In this document: in pieces, positions 48,922-57,380 of the stretch
Numbering within the stretch: position 1 is the stretch's first letter
How the letters are laid out: each line of letters begins with the position of its first letter
From: Betaproteobacteria bacterium
Lineage (GTDB): Bacteria; Pseudomonadota; Gammaproteobacteria; Burkholderiales; Rhodocyclaceae
Assembly (NCBI GenBank): GCA_009777245.1
Contig: WRMF01000006.1
Coordinates: forward strand, 24,443 to 88,442
Reading direction: 5' to 3'
Length of the DNA: 64,000 bases
Position numbers and translations under genes: made by a program
The notes under the pieces: model-generated
Told to the model about the DNA's origin: nothing
The model's database searches: none
Seen by the model: the letters and a program-made list of their open reading frames with translations, nothing else

Positions 48922-49794
48922 TCAATGGCTTTCATGCGCCTGCCCGATATAAACCAGAGTCAGCATCATGAACACAAAAGCCTGAAGGGTGATAATCAAA
49001 ATGTGGAAAATCGCCCATGCAGTGCCGGCGATGATGTGACCGAGGACAAGCAGAAGGCCGCCTGCGGACAACGCCGCCATGCCGCCCAGGAGAGCTATCA
49101 GCATGAATATCAATTCGCCGGCGAACATGTTGCCGAACAACCGCATTCCGTGCGAGAAGGTCTTGGCCACAAATTCAATGATTTGCATGGCGAAGTTGAA
49201 CGGCGCCAGCGCCCAATGGGCGCCAAAGGGCGCGGAGAAAAGCTCATGCATCCAGCCGCCAAACCCCTTGATTTTGATGTTGTACCAGATACATATCAGC
49301 AGCACGCTTATGGAAAGCCCCATAGCGCCATTCAGGTCGGCGGTCGGCAACACGCGCATGTATGCGTGGCTTGGATCGGCTCCCGCCACCTTGTAAGCTC
49401 CTGCCCAAAGCCAGGGTAGCAAATCAACCGGAAGCAAATCCATCGCGTTCATCAGGAAAATCCAGACAAACACCGTAAGCGCCAGCGGCGCGACAAAACG
49501 GCGCGATTGCTCGCTATGAATCATGCTCTTGGCCTGATCGGCAACCATTTCCACAAGAATTTCGACCGCCGCCTGACACCGCCCGGGCACGCCGGAAGTC
49601 GCGCGCCGCGCCGCGCGCGCGAGCAGGAAAATCGTGAGCAATCCCAAAGCCAAGGAGAAAAACACGGTATCGAAATTAATGACCGACAGGTCAAAAATAT
49701 CTGTCTGCGCTTTGCCGATGCTGTTGAAGTGCACCATATGGTGATTAATGTACTCGCCGGCGGTAGTGCCTTGCGTCGCGGCAGCTTCTTCCAT
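48922..49794 (-). CDS. atpB: F1F0 ATP synthase subunit a
   Basis: The 290-residue membrane stator provides the proton half-channels. The essential Arg is in HGMRLFGNMFAGELIFML. VFVWIFLMNAMDLLPVDLLP and the C-terminal LQAFVFMMLTLVYIGQAHE match the family. The N-terminal ~30 residues (MEEAAATQGTTAGEYINHHM) are periplasmic. Confidence 0.97.
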   Translation of the reverse strand: MEEAAATQGTTAGEYINHHMVHFNSIGKAQTDIFDLSVINFDTVFFSLALGLLTIFLLARAARRATSGVPGRCQAAVEILVEMVADQAKSMIHSEQSRRFVAPLALTVFVWIFLMNAMDLLPVDLLPWLWAGAYKVAGADPSHAYMRVLPTADLNGAMGLSISVLLICIWYNIKIKGFGGWMHELFSAPFGAHWALAPFNFAMQIIEFVAKTFSHGMRLFGNMFAGELIFMLIALLGGMAALSAGGLLLVLGHIIAGTAWAIFHILIITLQAFVFMMLTLVYIGQAHESH

Positions 49795-49797
49795 ATG

Positions 49798-50136
49798 TCA
49801 GGCTTTCTTCCAAAGAGCCAAAAAATTAGCTTGCAGAACCATTATCACGCCTATCAGCAAAGCCGGCCAGTTAACGCCCGTCCAGCACACGACAATCAGC
49901 GCCAGAAGCGCGATAGTTGCCGTAACCTTGGCAAATTCGCCGACAAGAAACGCGACAGGCGGGATTTCTCCCTGCCGCGCCGCCATAGTCAACCATAACG
50001 CGAAACAGCAGGACGGAACAATAATCGCCAACGCCGCCAGAGTGGCGGAAACCGCGCCCTCCGCGCCCGCCAGAAAAGCGCCGATACACGCTGCCAAGAG
50101 CGCAGTAAAGAACTGCCATCGGATCACATTCAGCAT
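49798..50136 (-). CDS. atpI: ATP synthase accessory protein I
   Basis: The 112-residue protein has four hydrophobic helices, as in AtpI/UncI, which assists assembly of the c-ring. It is poorly conserved in general; position as first gene of the operon, three bases before atpB, supports the call. ATG 50136 begins MLNVIRWQFFTALLAA. Confidence 0.85.
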   Translation of the reverse strand: MLNVIRWQFFTALLAACIGAFLAGAEGAVSATLAALAIIVPSCCFALWLTMAARQGEIPPVAFLVGEFAKVTATIALLALIVVCWTGVNWPALLIGVIMVLQANFLALWKKA

Positions 50137-50512
50137 GAATGACCTGAACTTGTCGCCGTTTCCGCGAAATAAAGGTTGCCACCTTAAGGCTTTTATCGCC
50201 TCTCGTCAAATAAAATTTTCAAAATCGCACAGCGCCTGCAAACCCTTGCCCGGCCTTTGTCTGCGCCGCGAGCGGCATCAAAGCGAGTAGCCACACTCTC
50301 CCGTTTGCGGCGTATGGGTTAAAAATTTTTAACCCCTATAGCGGCGTGGTTATCCTCCTTTCACAAAGAGTATGGCGCTATTGCAGTCTGCAAGACCGCA
50401 GGGGATTTGCCGGATAGCTGTTGTGGCGAGGCTGATAGTGCAATTGTTTACGTGCAAACTGTAATTCTGATTCGTATCGCCATAAACAGCCAGGGTTGCG
50501 TTCGACCCGCGC
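50137..50512. promoter_or_regulatory. Gene-free region upstream of the atp operon
   Basis: These 376 bases between pmbA and atpI (both minus strand) hold no gene. TTGACG at 50209-50204 on the minus strand, about 70 bp before atpI, could be a -35 element, but the matching -10 (TAAGGT) is weak. A REP fragment (CACTCTCCCGTTTGCGGCG) and a 20-bp A/T palindrome lie at about 50292-50335. Confidence 0.35.
50316..50335. repeat. 20-bp perfect palindrome GGGTTAAAAATTTTTAACCC
   Basis: The core GTTAAAAATTTTTAAC recurs exactly at 53189-53204, next to a REP-type sequence in both cases. It may be a repeat module or a site for an A/T-groove-binding protein. Confidence 0.7.
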
Positions 50513-51850
50513 TCACGCGGCGATGGTCATCCCTTCGACCATGATTGAGCCGGTCTGTTTCGAGCCGCTAATCCAGATGTCGCTGCCGATGGCGACGATA
50601 TTCCGAAGCATCGTCGACAAGTTCCCCGCGATGGTGATTTCTTCCACCGGATGCGCGATTTCTCCGTTCTCTATCCAGAAACCAGCCGCGCCGCGAGAGT
50701 AGTCGCCGGTCACGATGTTGACCCCGTAGCCCAGCAATTCCGTGACCAGAAGCCCCCGCCCCATCAGAAGCATCAGCCCGGACAGATCATGTTCCCCGGC
50801 GGGAAGCAAAAGATTATGGCTGCCTCCGGCATTGGCGGTGGTCGGCAGGCCCAGCTTGCGCCCGGAATAAACGCTCAGGAAATATCCTTCCAGAACGCCG
50901 TCTTTGACGACATCCCGATCACGGGTCGTTACTCCTTCCCGATCAAACGGCGCGCTGGATAGTTCGCCGGGTAAATGCGGGCGCTCATGTAGATTGAAAA
51001 AGGCGGGAAAAACCGTTTGCCCCAACTGATCGAGGAGGAAACTGGCCTTGCGGTACAACGCGCCGCCGGAAGCCGCCCGAGTGAAATGTCCCAGAAGGCT
51101 TGCGGCTACAGGCGCTTCAAATATCACCGGAAAGACGCCGGTCTGGATTTTTTTCGCGCCCAGTCTTGATGCCGCGCGTCTTGCCGCCTTCTCGCCTATG
51201 GATTCCGGCATGATGATCCTTGCCGCGTCGCGGTTGCTTTCATACCAGTAATCGCGCTGCATGGCCTTGTCCTGTTCCGCGATGACCGAGCAGGAAATCG
51301 AATGTCTGGATGTCGGATAGCCGCCCATGAAGCCCAGCGAATTGGCGGCGACGAACTGCGTTTCATGGGTGGAAACGCTGGCTCCTTCGGAATTTTTGAT
51401 TCTCGCGTCCAGATTGAGCGCGGCGTTTTCGCAACGAATCGCAAGATCAATTGCTTCTTTCGTTCCCAAACGCCAAGGGTGATACAGGTCAAGGTCGGGA
51501 ATTTCCTTTGCCAGCAAGGTTTCTTCCGGCAATCCCGCGCAATCGTCTTCTTTCGTGAAGCGGGCGATGGAAAGCGCCGATTCCACCGTTTCCTTTATGG
51601 CTCGATGCGAAAAATCAGAAGTGCTTGCATGTCCCAGGCGTTGCCCCAGATAGACGCTTATGCTCAAATCCTTGCCCCGATTGTATTCGATGCTCTCCAC
51701 ATCTCTTAAACGCGCCGTGACCGACAGGCCGAATCCCTCATGCGCGTACGCTTCCGCTGCCGTCGCACCCTGTTTGCGGGCATGAAGAAGCGCATCCTCC
51801 GCGAATTGCCTAAGGGCGGCGCAGTCCAGCAAAAAACCTTGTTCAGTCAT
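50513..51850 (-). CDS. pmbA: PmbA/TldE, inactive-subunit partner of the TldD metalloprotease
   Basis: TldD-TldE is a heterodimeric protease that trims unfolded or modified peptides such as microcin B17 precursors and the CcdA antitoxin. The 445 residues carry the E-type pattern (AEAYAHEGFGLSVTARLRDVESIEYNRGKDLSISVYLG; GGYPTSRHSISCSVIAE; LGYGVNIVTGDYSRGAAGFWIENGEI). The HExxxH motif of TldD is absent, as expected for TldE. tldD is not in the window. The gene is followed downstream by the atp operon, after a 376-bp gap. Confidence 0.95.
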   Translation of the reverse strand: MTEQGFLLDCAALRQFAEDALLHARKQGATAAEAYAHEGFGLSVTARLRDVESIEYNRGKDLSISVYLGQRLGHASTSDFSHRAIKETVESALSIARFTKEDDCAGLPEETLLAKEIPDLDLYHPWRLGTKEAIDLAIRCENAALNLDARIKNSEGASVSTHETQFVAANSLGFMGGYPTSRHSISCSVIAEQDKAMQRDYWYESNRDAARIIMPESIGEKAARRAASRLGAKKIQTGVFPVIFEAPVAASLLGHFTRAASGGALYRKASFLLDQLGQTVFPAFFNLHERPHLPGELSSAPFDREGVTTRDRDVVKDGVLEGYFLSVYSGRKLGLPTTANAGGSHNLLLPAGEHDLSGLMLLMGRGLLVTELLGYGVNIVTGDYSRGAAGFWIENGEIAHPVEEITIAGNLSTMLRNIVAIGSDIWISGSKQTGSIMVEGMTIAA

Positions 51851-51960
51851 GAAAAATCCCGGCTCGATAAAAAGGAGAGGCTTATCATATCAGCCCTTTT
51901 ACAGAGTTCAGGAATTCATGGCGTCAATCCCTCTTATTCCTGCCGCCCTTGCAAAAGTCT

Positions 51961-51989
51961 TTGACCTTTGCGTAATGCTTTTTTATAAT
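51961..51989 (+). promoter_or_regulatory. Sigma-70 promoter of tRNA-Phe
   Basis: TTGACC (51961-51966), a 17-base spacer and TATAAT (51984-51989), ending 14 bases before the mature tRNA. This is a near-perfect housekeeping promoter. Confidence 0.9.
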
Positions 51990-52003
51990 GCGACCTCTTT
52001 TCC

Positions 52004-52078
<75 letters not shown>

Positions 52079-52079
<1 letters not shown>

Positions 52080-52114
52080 AAGGCTTGCAAGTTTTTATCC
52101 TTGCAAGCCTTTTT
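52079..52114 (+). terminator. Rho-independent terminator of tRNA-Phe
   Basis: AAAGGCTTGCAAG, loop TTTTTATC, CTTGCAAGCCTTTTT. It starts at the last base of the encoded CCA. Confidence 0.92.
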
Positions 52115-52162
52115 GTGTAATTCCTGTGTATACAATTGCGATCCGTCCAAAATTGAGCCACC

Positions 52163-52262
52163 CAGGCCTAAAGGCCGGGGATTCCTCGACACAGGTTAGA
52201 GAGCCTCAATGCTCCACAAAGCAATCTCGCTCACCTCGCCATGAATGGCAAAGATTGCGCTC
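52163..52262. repeat. Dispersed hairpin-ended repeat (family c), copy 5
   Basis: AGGCCTAAAGGCCGGGGATT, CCTCGACACAGGTTAGAGAG, CCTCAATGCTCCACAAAGCA, ATCTCGCTCACCTCGCCATG, AATGGCAAAGATTGCGCTC. Close in sequence to the copy at 13591. Confidence 0.85.
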
Positions 52263-52340
52263 AAGTTTTCCGGCGGATATCCGATATAGAAGTTTAATCC
52301 CGCCGTGAATGGCTGGGGTAAAACATTACGGGAGCCGAAC

Positions 52341-53093
52341 ATGAAGCTGGAAAATTTATCCCACCGTTGGCAGGGGATGCAATACATCCTTGCGGATGGG
52401 AAGTCTTCGCCGCTTTCCCTGGCGGAGCAGATTCGGGCGCAGTCTGCCAAGACGGAGGAGAAGGAAGAATCGCCGGAAGCTATCAAGCAACGACGGGCGC
52501 TTATTACCGTGCGGCTGCGTGTCGGACAAAAATTAAGCAGGAGCGATTTGGAATTTCTGAAAAAACACGCGGAGGGTCTGTACCGGGAAGCCGTGCGGGC
52601 AGAGGAGGGGCGCAGGCAGTATGAGCGGGAAATACGCGCCTGCCGCTCCAGGAAAGAAGTGGAAGCGGTACGAGCGCGCTGGCAACAGATGCACCTGACA
52701 GAAATACGGGCGATTGAACGTTCGAATATGTCGTTCGAGGAAAAAAAGCTGGCCAAGGAAGCCTCCCAGATTCGTTTTGCGGCGCGGGAGGACGCGCATC
52801 TGAAATTCCTGGATAGCCCGGCTTACATGAGATTGCCGGATGAGGAGGAAGATGAAAACAGCGCGCGGGGTTTGTATCAGGAAGTAATCCGCAAGGGGGC
52901 GGAAAAACGCGCTACGGATATGGAAGGCATACAGGAAAAGATAATGGCTACGCTGCGTGACAAGATAGATGACTGGGAAAAGATGGCGGGCATAAAACCC
53001 GCTGCCGCTCATGCTTCGGGACAGGAGAACGCCGAGTCCGGGAACGATCCTGCGCCTGCGGCGGACGAATCCACAATCAGCGCTTATTCCTGA
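52341..53093 (+). CDS. Uncharacterised charged coiled-coil protein
   Basis: The 250-residue protein is not recognised. ATG 52341 was chosen for its GGGAG ribosome site seven bases upstream; a GTG at 52305 would add 12 residues. No signal peptide or membrane segment is visible. Residues about 30-215 are long, Glu/Arg/Lys/Ala-rich helices with heptad-like spacing (LSRSDLEFLKKHAEGLYREAVRAEEGRR...), then an acidic patch (DEEEDEN) and a disordered Ala/Glu/Ser tail. It stands alone between repeat copies, with no operon partner. Confidence 0.75.
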   Translation: MKLENLSHRWQGMQYILADGKSSPLSLAEQIRAQSAKTEEKEESPEAIKQRRALITVRLRVGQKLSRSDLEFLKKHAEGLYREAVRAEEGRRQYEREIRACRSRKEVEAVRARWQQMHLTEIRAIERSNMSFEEKKLAKEASQIRFAAREDAHLKFLDSPAYMRLPDEEEDENSARGLYQEVIRKGAEKRATDMEGIQEKIMATLRDKIDDWEKMAGIKPAAAHASGQENAESGNDPAPAADESTISAYS

Positions 53094-53115
53094 TGGATAT
53101 GGCGATTGCAGCAAT

Positions 53116-53232
53116 TATAGCGCTTTCCGTAAATAACGATACTGTAAGGGAGTGCGCTTTGCTCTCCTCTTTCTGCCCACAAGCGAGGGTTAAAAATTTT
53201 TAACGCCTACGGTGGCTTTCCCACTTGCGGCG
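53116..53232. repeat. Partial MITE copy with REP and A/T palindrome
   Basis: TATAGCGCTTTCCGTAAATAA matches the left end of the 40530 MITE, followed by GGGAGTGCGCTTTGCTCTCC (MITE: GGGAAGTGCGCTTTGCTCCC). It then runs into GTTAAAAATTTTTAAC and a CCCACTTGCGGCG REP half. The right terminal repeat is missing. Confidence 0.65.
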
Positions 53233-53236
53233 ACTT

Positions 53237-54370
53237 TCATCCCGGATTCTTGCTATACGCGGCAATAGCGGCGGGCATCCTGTGGAGCGGCAGAACATCG
53301 TCGGCAGCGCCCAGCTTGATAGCCTCCCTCGGCATCCCGAATACCACACAACTGGCTTCGTCCTGGGCGATTGTCTTCGCGCCAAAATCGTGCATCTCCT
53401 TCAAACCGACCGCGCCGTCATCCCCCATGCCGGTCATGATAATCCCCAGCGCGTTCGGCCCCGCGCTGTTGGCGACAGAACGAAAAAGCACATCAACCGA
53501 AGGAATATGACGAGTGACAGGGGGGCCGCTTCGGACTTCCACCCGGTACTGCGAACCGTCGCGTTTCACCAGCAAATGCCTGCCGCTCGGCGCAATCAGC
53601 GCCAGACCGGGATGCACGCGATCGCCATCGCAGGCTTCCCGCACTTCAAGCGCGCAGCGGTTATTCAAACGTTGGGTAAACATGCCGATGGAAAAATTGA
53701 CCGGCATGTGCTGGACAATCACGATTCCAAGCGTTTCCACGGACAGATTGCTGAGAACTGCCTCCAGAGCCTGCGTGCCGCCGGTGGAAGTGCCGATGGC
53801 GATAATGCGCTCGCCCGCGCGTAGCAGGGGAACATTGCTCTTCAAGGGCAGAATCGCATCGGCGGAGAGCTTGGGTCGGACATCAAACGTCTGCGGGGCG
53901 ACGCGCTGAACAAGATCAAGGGCAGGCTCCTTCTTCGGCAAAGCCTTTGGGCTGAAGACCTTCAGATTGGCATGCGCGGCGGTATGCACGGCCTGGCAGA
54001 GTTCAGCCGTGCTTTCTTCCATAAATTGCATGACCCCGGCGCGAGGCTTGCAAATGACCGAAACAGCGCCGGCTGCCAGCGCGTCCAGCGAAGTCCTGCC
54101 CCCTTGCTCCGCCATGCTGGAGCAGATAATGGTAGGCGTGGGATGATCCCTCATCAACTGGACAAGGAAGGAAATGCCGTCCATGCGCGGCATTTCAATG
54201 TCGAGAATCAGCACGTCCGGCCAGAGCCGGTTCATCTTCTCAAGCGCCACGATCGGATTGGGAGCGGAATCAATGACTTCAATCCCCGGATCGGTTTGCA
54301 ACATTTTCGTGATGACCTGCCGAACAACAATCGAGTCGTCCACAACCATCACTTTGATTTTTGCCGCCAT
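53237..54370 (-). CDS. cheB: CheB-type chemotaxis methylesterase/glutamine deamidase
   Basis: CheB removes methyl groups from chemoreceptors when phosphorylated. The receiver domain shows VMVVDDS, the phospho-acceptor Asp in LILDIEMPRMDG, and KPRAG. The catalytic domain has Ser in IGTSTGGTQAL, His in VIVQHMP and Asp in TGMGDDGA. Start ATG 54370 gives 377 residues. No cheA, cheW, cheR or receptor gene is near, so it either belongs to a system encoded elsewhere or has an independent role. The gene is divergent from a double-FHA gene. Confidence 0.95.
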   Translation of the reverse strand: MAAKIKVMVVDDSIVVRQVITKMLQTDPGIEVIDSAPNPIVALEKMNRLWPDVLILDIEMPRMDGISFLVQLMRDHPTPTIICSSMAEQGGRTSLDALAAGAVSVICKPRAGVMQFMEESTAELCQAVHTAAHANLKVFSPKALPKKEPALDLVQRVAPQTFDVRPKLSADAILPLKSNVPLLRAGERIIAIGTSTGGTQALEAVLSNLSVETLGIVIVQHMPVNFSIGMFTQRLNNRCALEVREACDGDRVHPGLALIAPSGRHLLVKRDGSQYRVEVRSGPPVTRHIPSVDVLFRSVANSAGPNALGIIMTGMGDDGAVGLKEMHDFGAKTIAQDEASCVVFGMPREAIKLGAADDVLPLHRMPAAIAAYSKNPG

Positions 54371-54674
54371 AAAATCTGCTATCCTATGTTTTTTGCCGCT
54401 CAAGCGTGTATGCCGCGCAGCCGGTTTTGCCTCAGAACGCCAGAAACTAGCTTTATACCGCCGAGCCGAATTTCCGGCATTGTAGATATGGTAGAACTTA
54501 AGTTCAACGGTTATAATGCCGATTCAAAAAATTTCCCGCGCGCGGCGAGACAATCCGGTCGACATGATAGCCGTCAAACCTGTCTTTACCAACGCGCACG
54601 ATGATATTTTCATTGCCCCGACCTGAAATCGGCCTTCGCCGGAAAAACGAGAGCATTGAGCAGAGGAATACGAA
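54371..54674. promoter_or_regulatory. Divergent cheB-FHA control region with a palindromic operator candidate
   Basis: GAACTTAAGTTC (54494-54505) is a perfect 12-bp palindrome seven bases before TATAAT (54512-54517), so it would lie in the spacer of a plus-strand promoter. A 36-codon frame (ATG 54516 to TGA 54626, MPIQKISRARRDNPVD...) could exist in the resulting leader but has no ribosome site; I do not call it a gene. Confidence 0.4.
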
Positions 54675-55451
54675 ATGGCAAAACTGATACTTTCCATGGA
54701 TGGCCTAGTGCTGAACGAGTTTCACCTGAACAAGCCGCGCATCAGCATCGGCAGGCGGTCAACCAATGACATACAAATTAACAACCTCGCCGTTTCCGGC
54801 GAGCATGCCGCTATTATTACCATCCTTAACGATTCCTTTCTTGAGGACTTGCAGAGCACCAACGGAACCCAGGTCAATGGGCGCGCCGTCAAAAAATGCG
54901 TGCTGCACCACAATGACGAAATAGGATTCGGCAAATACAAGATAAAATATCTGGTTGATGCCACGCCTGCCGAGCGTCAGAGCCAGGAAGGCATAATTGA
55001 CATGAAGGATGCTATCGCCAGCGACATCGGGACGGCATCCAATTTTGGCGCGCAGTCAACCGAGCAGCGGGACAGCCATCTTCCCGCTATCAATACCCCC
55101 GTTGATCCGCATCTGGAACACCAGCTTACTTCAATTATTCCCGGAGCTGTTCCTGCGGCGGATACGGAGAGCCTTCCGGACGCAGCCTCCAACGGAGTGC
55201 TTCGCATCTTGAGCGGCAGCAACAGGGGCAAGGAATTGCCGCTCAACAAGGAGCATGCCCTGCTCGGCAAAAATGGCGGCTCGGTTGCCGCTATCAGCCG
55301 GGATTCGCATTTTTATTACCTCTCCTATGTAGAGGGCGATTCGCGTCCGCTCGTCAACCGCAAGCCTTTGGGAGACGCCCCGCGTCGCTTGAACAACGGA
55401 GACGAGATCGAAATCGCAGGCGTGCATATGATGCTCATCCTGAAAGCCTGA
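54675..55451 (+). CDS. Protein with two FHA domains
   Basis: The 258-residue cytoplasmic protein has a clear N-terminal FHA domain (ISIGRRSTNDIQINNLAVSGEHAAI...LQSTNGTQVNGR), which binds phosphothreonine peptides: the key GR, SxxH-like SGEH and N-G residues are present. A second FHA-like fold near the C-terminus (LLGKNGGSVAAISRDSHFYYLS...NRKPLGDAPRRLNNGDEIEIAGVHMMLI) is degenerate. A ~100-residue linker separates them. Such proteins are readouts of Ser/Thr kinases, but no kinase or phosphatase gene is nearby. SD GAGGAA precedes the ATG. Confidence 0.9.
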   Translation: MAKLILSMDGLVLNEFHLNKPRISIGRRSTNDIQINNLAVSGEHAAIITILNDSFLEDLQSTNGTQVNGRAVKKCVLHHNDEIGFGKYKIKYLVDATPAERQSQEGIIDMKDAIASDIGTASNFGAQSTEQRDSHLPAINTPVDPHLEHQLTSIIPGAVPAADTESLPDAASNGVLRILSGSNRGKELPLNKEHALLGKNGGSVAAISRDSHFYYLSYVEGDSRPLVNRKPLGDAPRRLNNGDEIEIAGVHMMLILKA

Positions 55452-55516
55452 CCGGCGGTAAATGGAAATTTTGCCTAACCTGTCATTAGCGGTCGGGAGC
55501 TGCCAGAATCCGCGCG

Positions 55517-56884
55517 ATGATTCGTAGAATAATCCGCCGTATTTTCCGCAAACCCGGACGAGGTGCATCCGCGCGCCGCGCCGTCGAGCCTGCGGTAATT
55601 CCGCCTGAATCCCACCCTGTCCGCCGGGAGCAAATCAGCCCCGGCAGCCGCCGCGTCTGTGAAACCCTCCAGCATCAGGGATACAAAGCCTATGTCGTAG
55701 GCGGCGCGGTGCGCGATCTTCTGACCGGAGCAACGCCCAAGGATTTCGATGTCGCCACCGACGCCACCCCGGACGAGGCGCGTCGTTGCTTCAGACGCTC
55801 CCACCTTATCGGTCGGCGCTTTCAGATCGTGCATGCCATGATGGGCAGGGAGATCGTCGAAATTACGACCTTTCGGGGCAGCGAGAAAGACGCGGCAAAA
55901 ACCGACGCGCATGGCCGCCTGCTTCGTGACAACGTATTCGGCGATCAGTCCGAAGACGCAGCCCGCCGCGATTTCACCATCAACGCCCTCTATTTTGACC
56001 CGGTAACCGAGCAAATTCTTGACTATCACCACGGCGTAGCCGATCTGCGACAAAAAACCCTGCGTATTATCGGCGACCCGAAAATCCGTTATCGGGAAGA
56101 TCCGGTGCGAATGCTGCGCGCCGTGCGCCTCTCCGCCAAGCTGGGGCTTTTCATTGACCCTGAAACACGCGCCCCCATTCGGGAGATGGCCGCCTTGCTG
56201 GCGAATGTTCCCGCGCCCCGCGTGTTTGACGAGATTCTGAAGATGCTGACTTCAGGACATGCGATCAAATGCCTGTCCGTTCTGCGCGACGAAGGTCTGC
56301 AACAATTATCCCTCCTGGATGCGGCGCTGAACGAGGGCGAAAAATTCATCCTGCTTGCCCTTGCCGACACAGATCAACGAATTCGCAAGGGAAAAACATC
56401 TTCTCCCGCTTTTCTTTTCGCCGTCCTGCTCTGGGGCAAGGTCAATGCCGCCTGGCGGCGTCTTTGCGAGGAAGGCGAGCATCCCAATCCCGCCTTGTCC
56501 CAGGCGATGAGCGATGTCCTGCATGCCCAAAACGAAAAACTGGTCATTAACCGCCGAATCGCAGGCGATATAAGGGAAATCTGGGCTTTGCAGCCGCGCC
56601 TTGAACAGCGTTCCGGCAAACGCGCCTATGGCGTGTTGGCGCATCCGCGTTTTCGCGCCGCTTATGATTTTCTCTTGCTGCGAGCGGCAGCCGGAGAAAT
56701 ATCGCAGGAATTGCCGGACTGGTGGCTGGCCTTTCAGGAAGCCGACGCCAAAAAACGCGCGGATATGCTGCTTCCCGGAGGCGGCAAAAAGCGACGACGC
56801 AAGCGGCGCAAGACGGAAAATCAGGCTAGCCATGCGGAAGAAAGTCATGCGGAAAAAAATAGTGCGAAAGAAGACGGCGACTGA
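55517..56884 (+). CDS. pcnB: Poly(A) polymerase I
   Basis: PcnB adds poly(A) tails that mark RNA for decay. The nucleotidyltransferase signature YVVGGAVRDLLTGATPKDFDVAT is present, with RRDFTINALYFDP and the RIIGDPKIRYREDPVRMLRAVRLSAKLG RNA-binding part. The tail is strongly basic (GGGKKRRRKRRK), as usual for this group. It is 455 residues long. folK begins inside its last 38 bases, so the pair is co-translated as in other betaproteobacteria. Confidence 0.96.
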   Translation: MIRRIIRRIFRKPGRGASARRAVEPAVIPPESHPVRREQISPGSRRVCETLQHQGYKAYVVGGAVRDLLTGATPKDFDVATDATPDEARRCFRRSHLIGRRFQIVHAMMGREIVEITTFRGSEKDAAKTDAHGRLLRDNVFGDQSEDAARRDFTINALYFDPVTEQILDYHHGVADLRQKTLRIIGDPKIRYREDPVRMLRAVRLSAKLGLFIDPETRAPIREMAALLANVPAPRVFDEILKMLTSGHAIKCLSVLRDEGLQQLSLLDAALNEGEKFILLALADTDQRIRKGKTSSPAFLFAVLLWGKVNAAWRRLCEEGEHPNPALSQAMSDVLHAQNEKLVINRRIAGDIREIWALQPRLEQRSGKRAYGVLAHPRFRAAYDFLLLRAAAGEISQELPDWWLAFQEADAKKRADMLLPGGGKKRRRKRRKTENQASHAEESHAEKNSAKEDGD

Positions 56885-57380
56885 TTCAGGAGTTCCTGCT
56901 TATGTCGCCATAGGCTCCAATCTGGGCGATTCCTGCCAAATTGCGACTGACGCCATTGCCGCGCTTGACCGCCTTCCGAAAAGCAGGCTCGTCCAGGCAT
57001 CTTCGCTCTATCGCGCCGCGCCGATCGGCTCCAGGGGGCAGGATTTGGAACAGCCGGATTTCATCAATGCCGTCGCCGCGCTTGATACCCGCCTTTCTCC
57101 CTTTGAGCTATTAGCCGCCCTGCAAGAAATGGAAGCGGCGGCAGGGCGGACTCGCTCCATTCCCAACGCCCCGCGCGCGCTTGATCTGGATTTATTGCTT
57201 TATGGCGATGAACGGATAAACACGCCCGCGCTCATCCTGCCTCATCCGCGCCTTTATTTACGCGCCTTTGTCCTGATTCCGCTGGCTGAAATCGCTCCTG
57301 CCCGGCTGGAAATTCCGGGACGCGGGCAGCTTTTCGCCTGGCTTCCCGCCGTCGCCGGACAGCGCATCAAGCGGTTGTAG
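56847..57380 (+). CDS. folK: HPPK, 2-amino-4-hydroxy-6-hydroxymethyldihydropteridine pyrophosphokinase
   Basis: FolK transfers pyrophosphate from ATP in folate synthesis. YVAIGSNLGDSCQIATDAIAAL, SSLYRAAPIG, PDFINAVAAL, and the signature RALDLDLLLYGDE with LPHPRLYLRAFVLIPL are all present. The start is ambiguous: ATG 56847 has GGAAG six bases upstream; ATG 56832 and GTG 56862 are alternatives. All overlap the pcnB end. The N-terminal extension MRKKIVRKKTATDSG is basic and not conserved. Confidence 0.95.
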   Translation: MRKKIVRKKTATDSGVPAYVAIGSNLGDSCQIATDAIAALDRLPKSRLVQASSLYRAAPIGSRGQDLEQPDFINAVAALDTRLSPFELLAALQEMEAAAGRTRSIPNAPRALDLDLLLYGDERINTPALILPHPRLYLRAFVLIPLAEIAPARLEIPGRGQLFAWLPAVAGQRIKRL

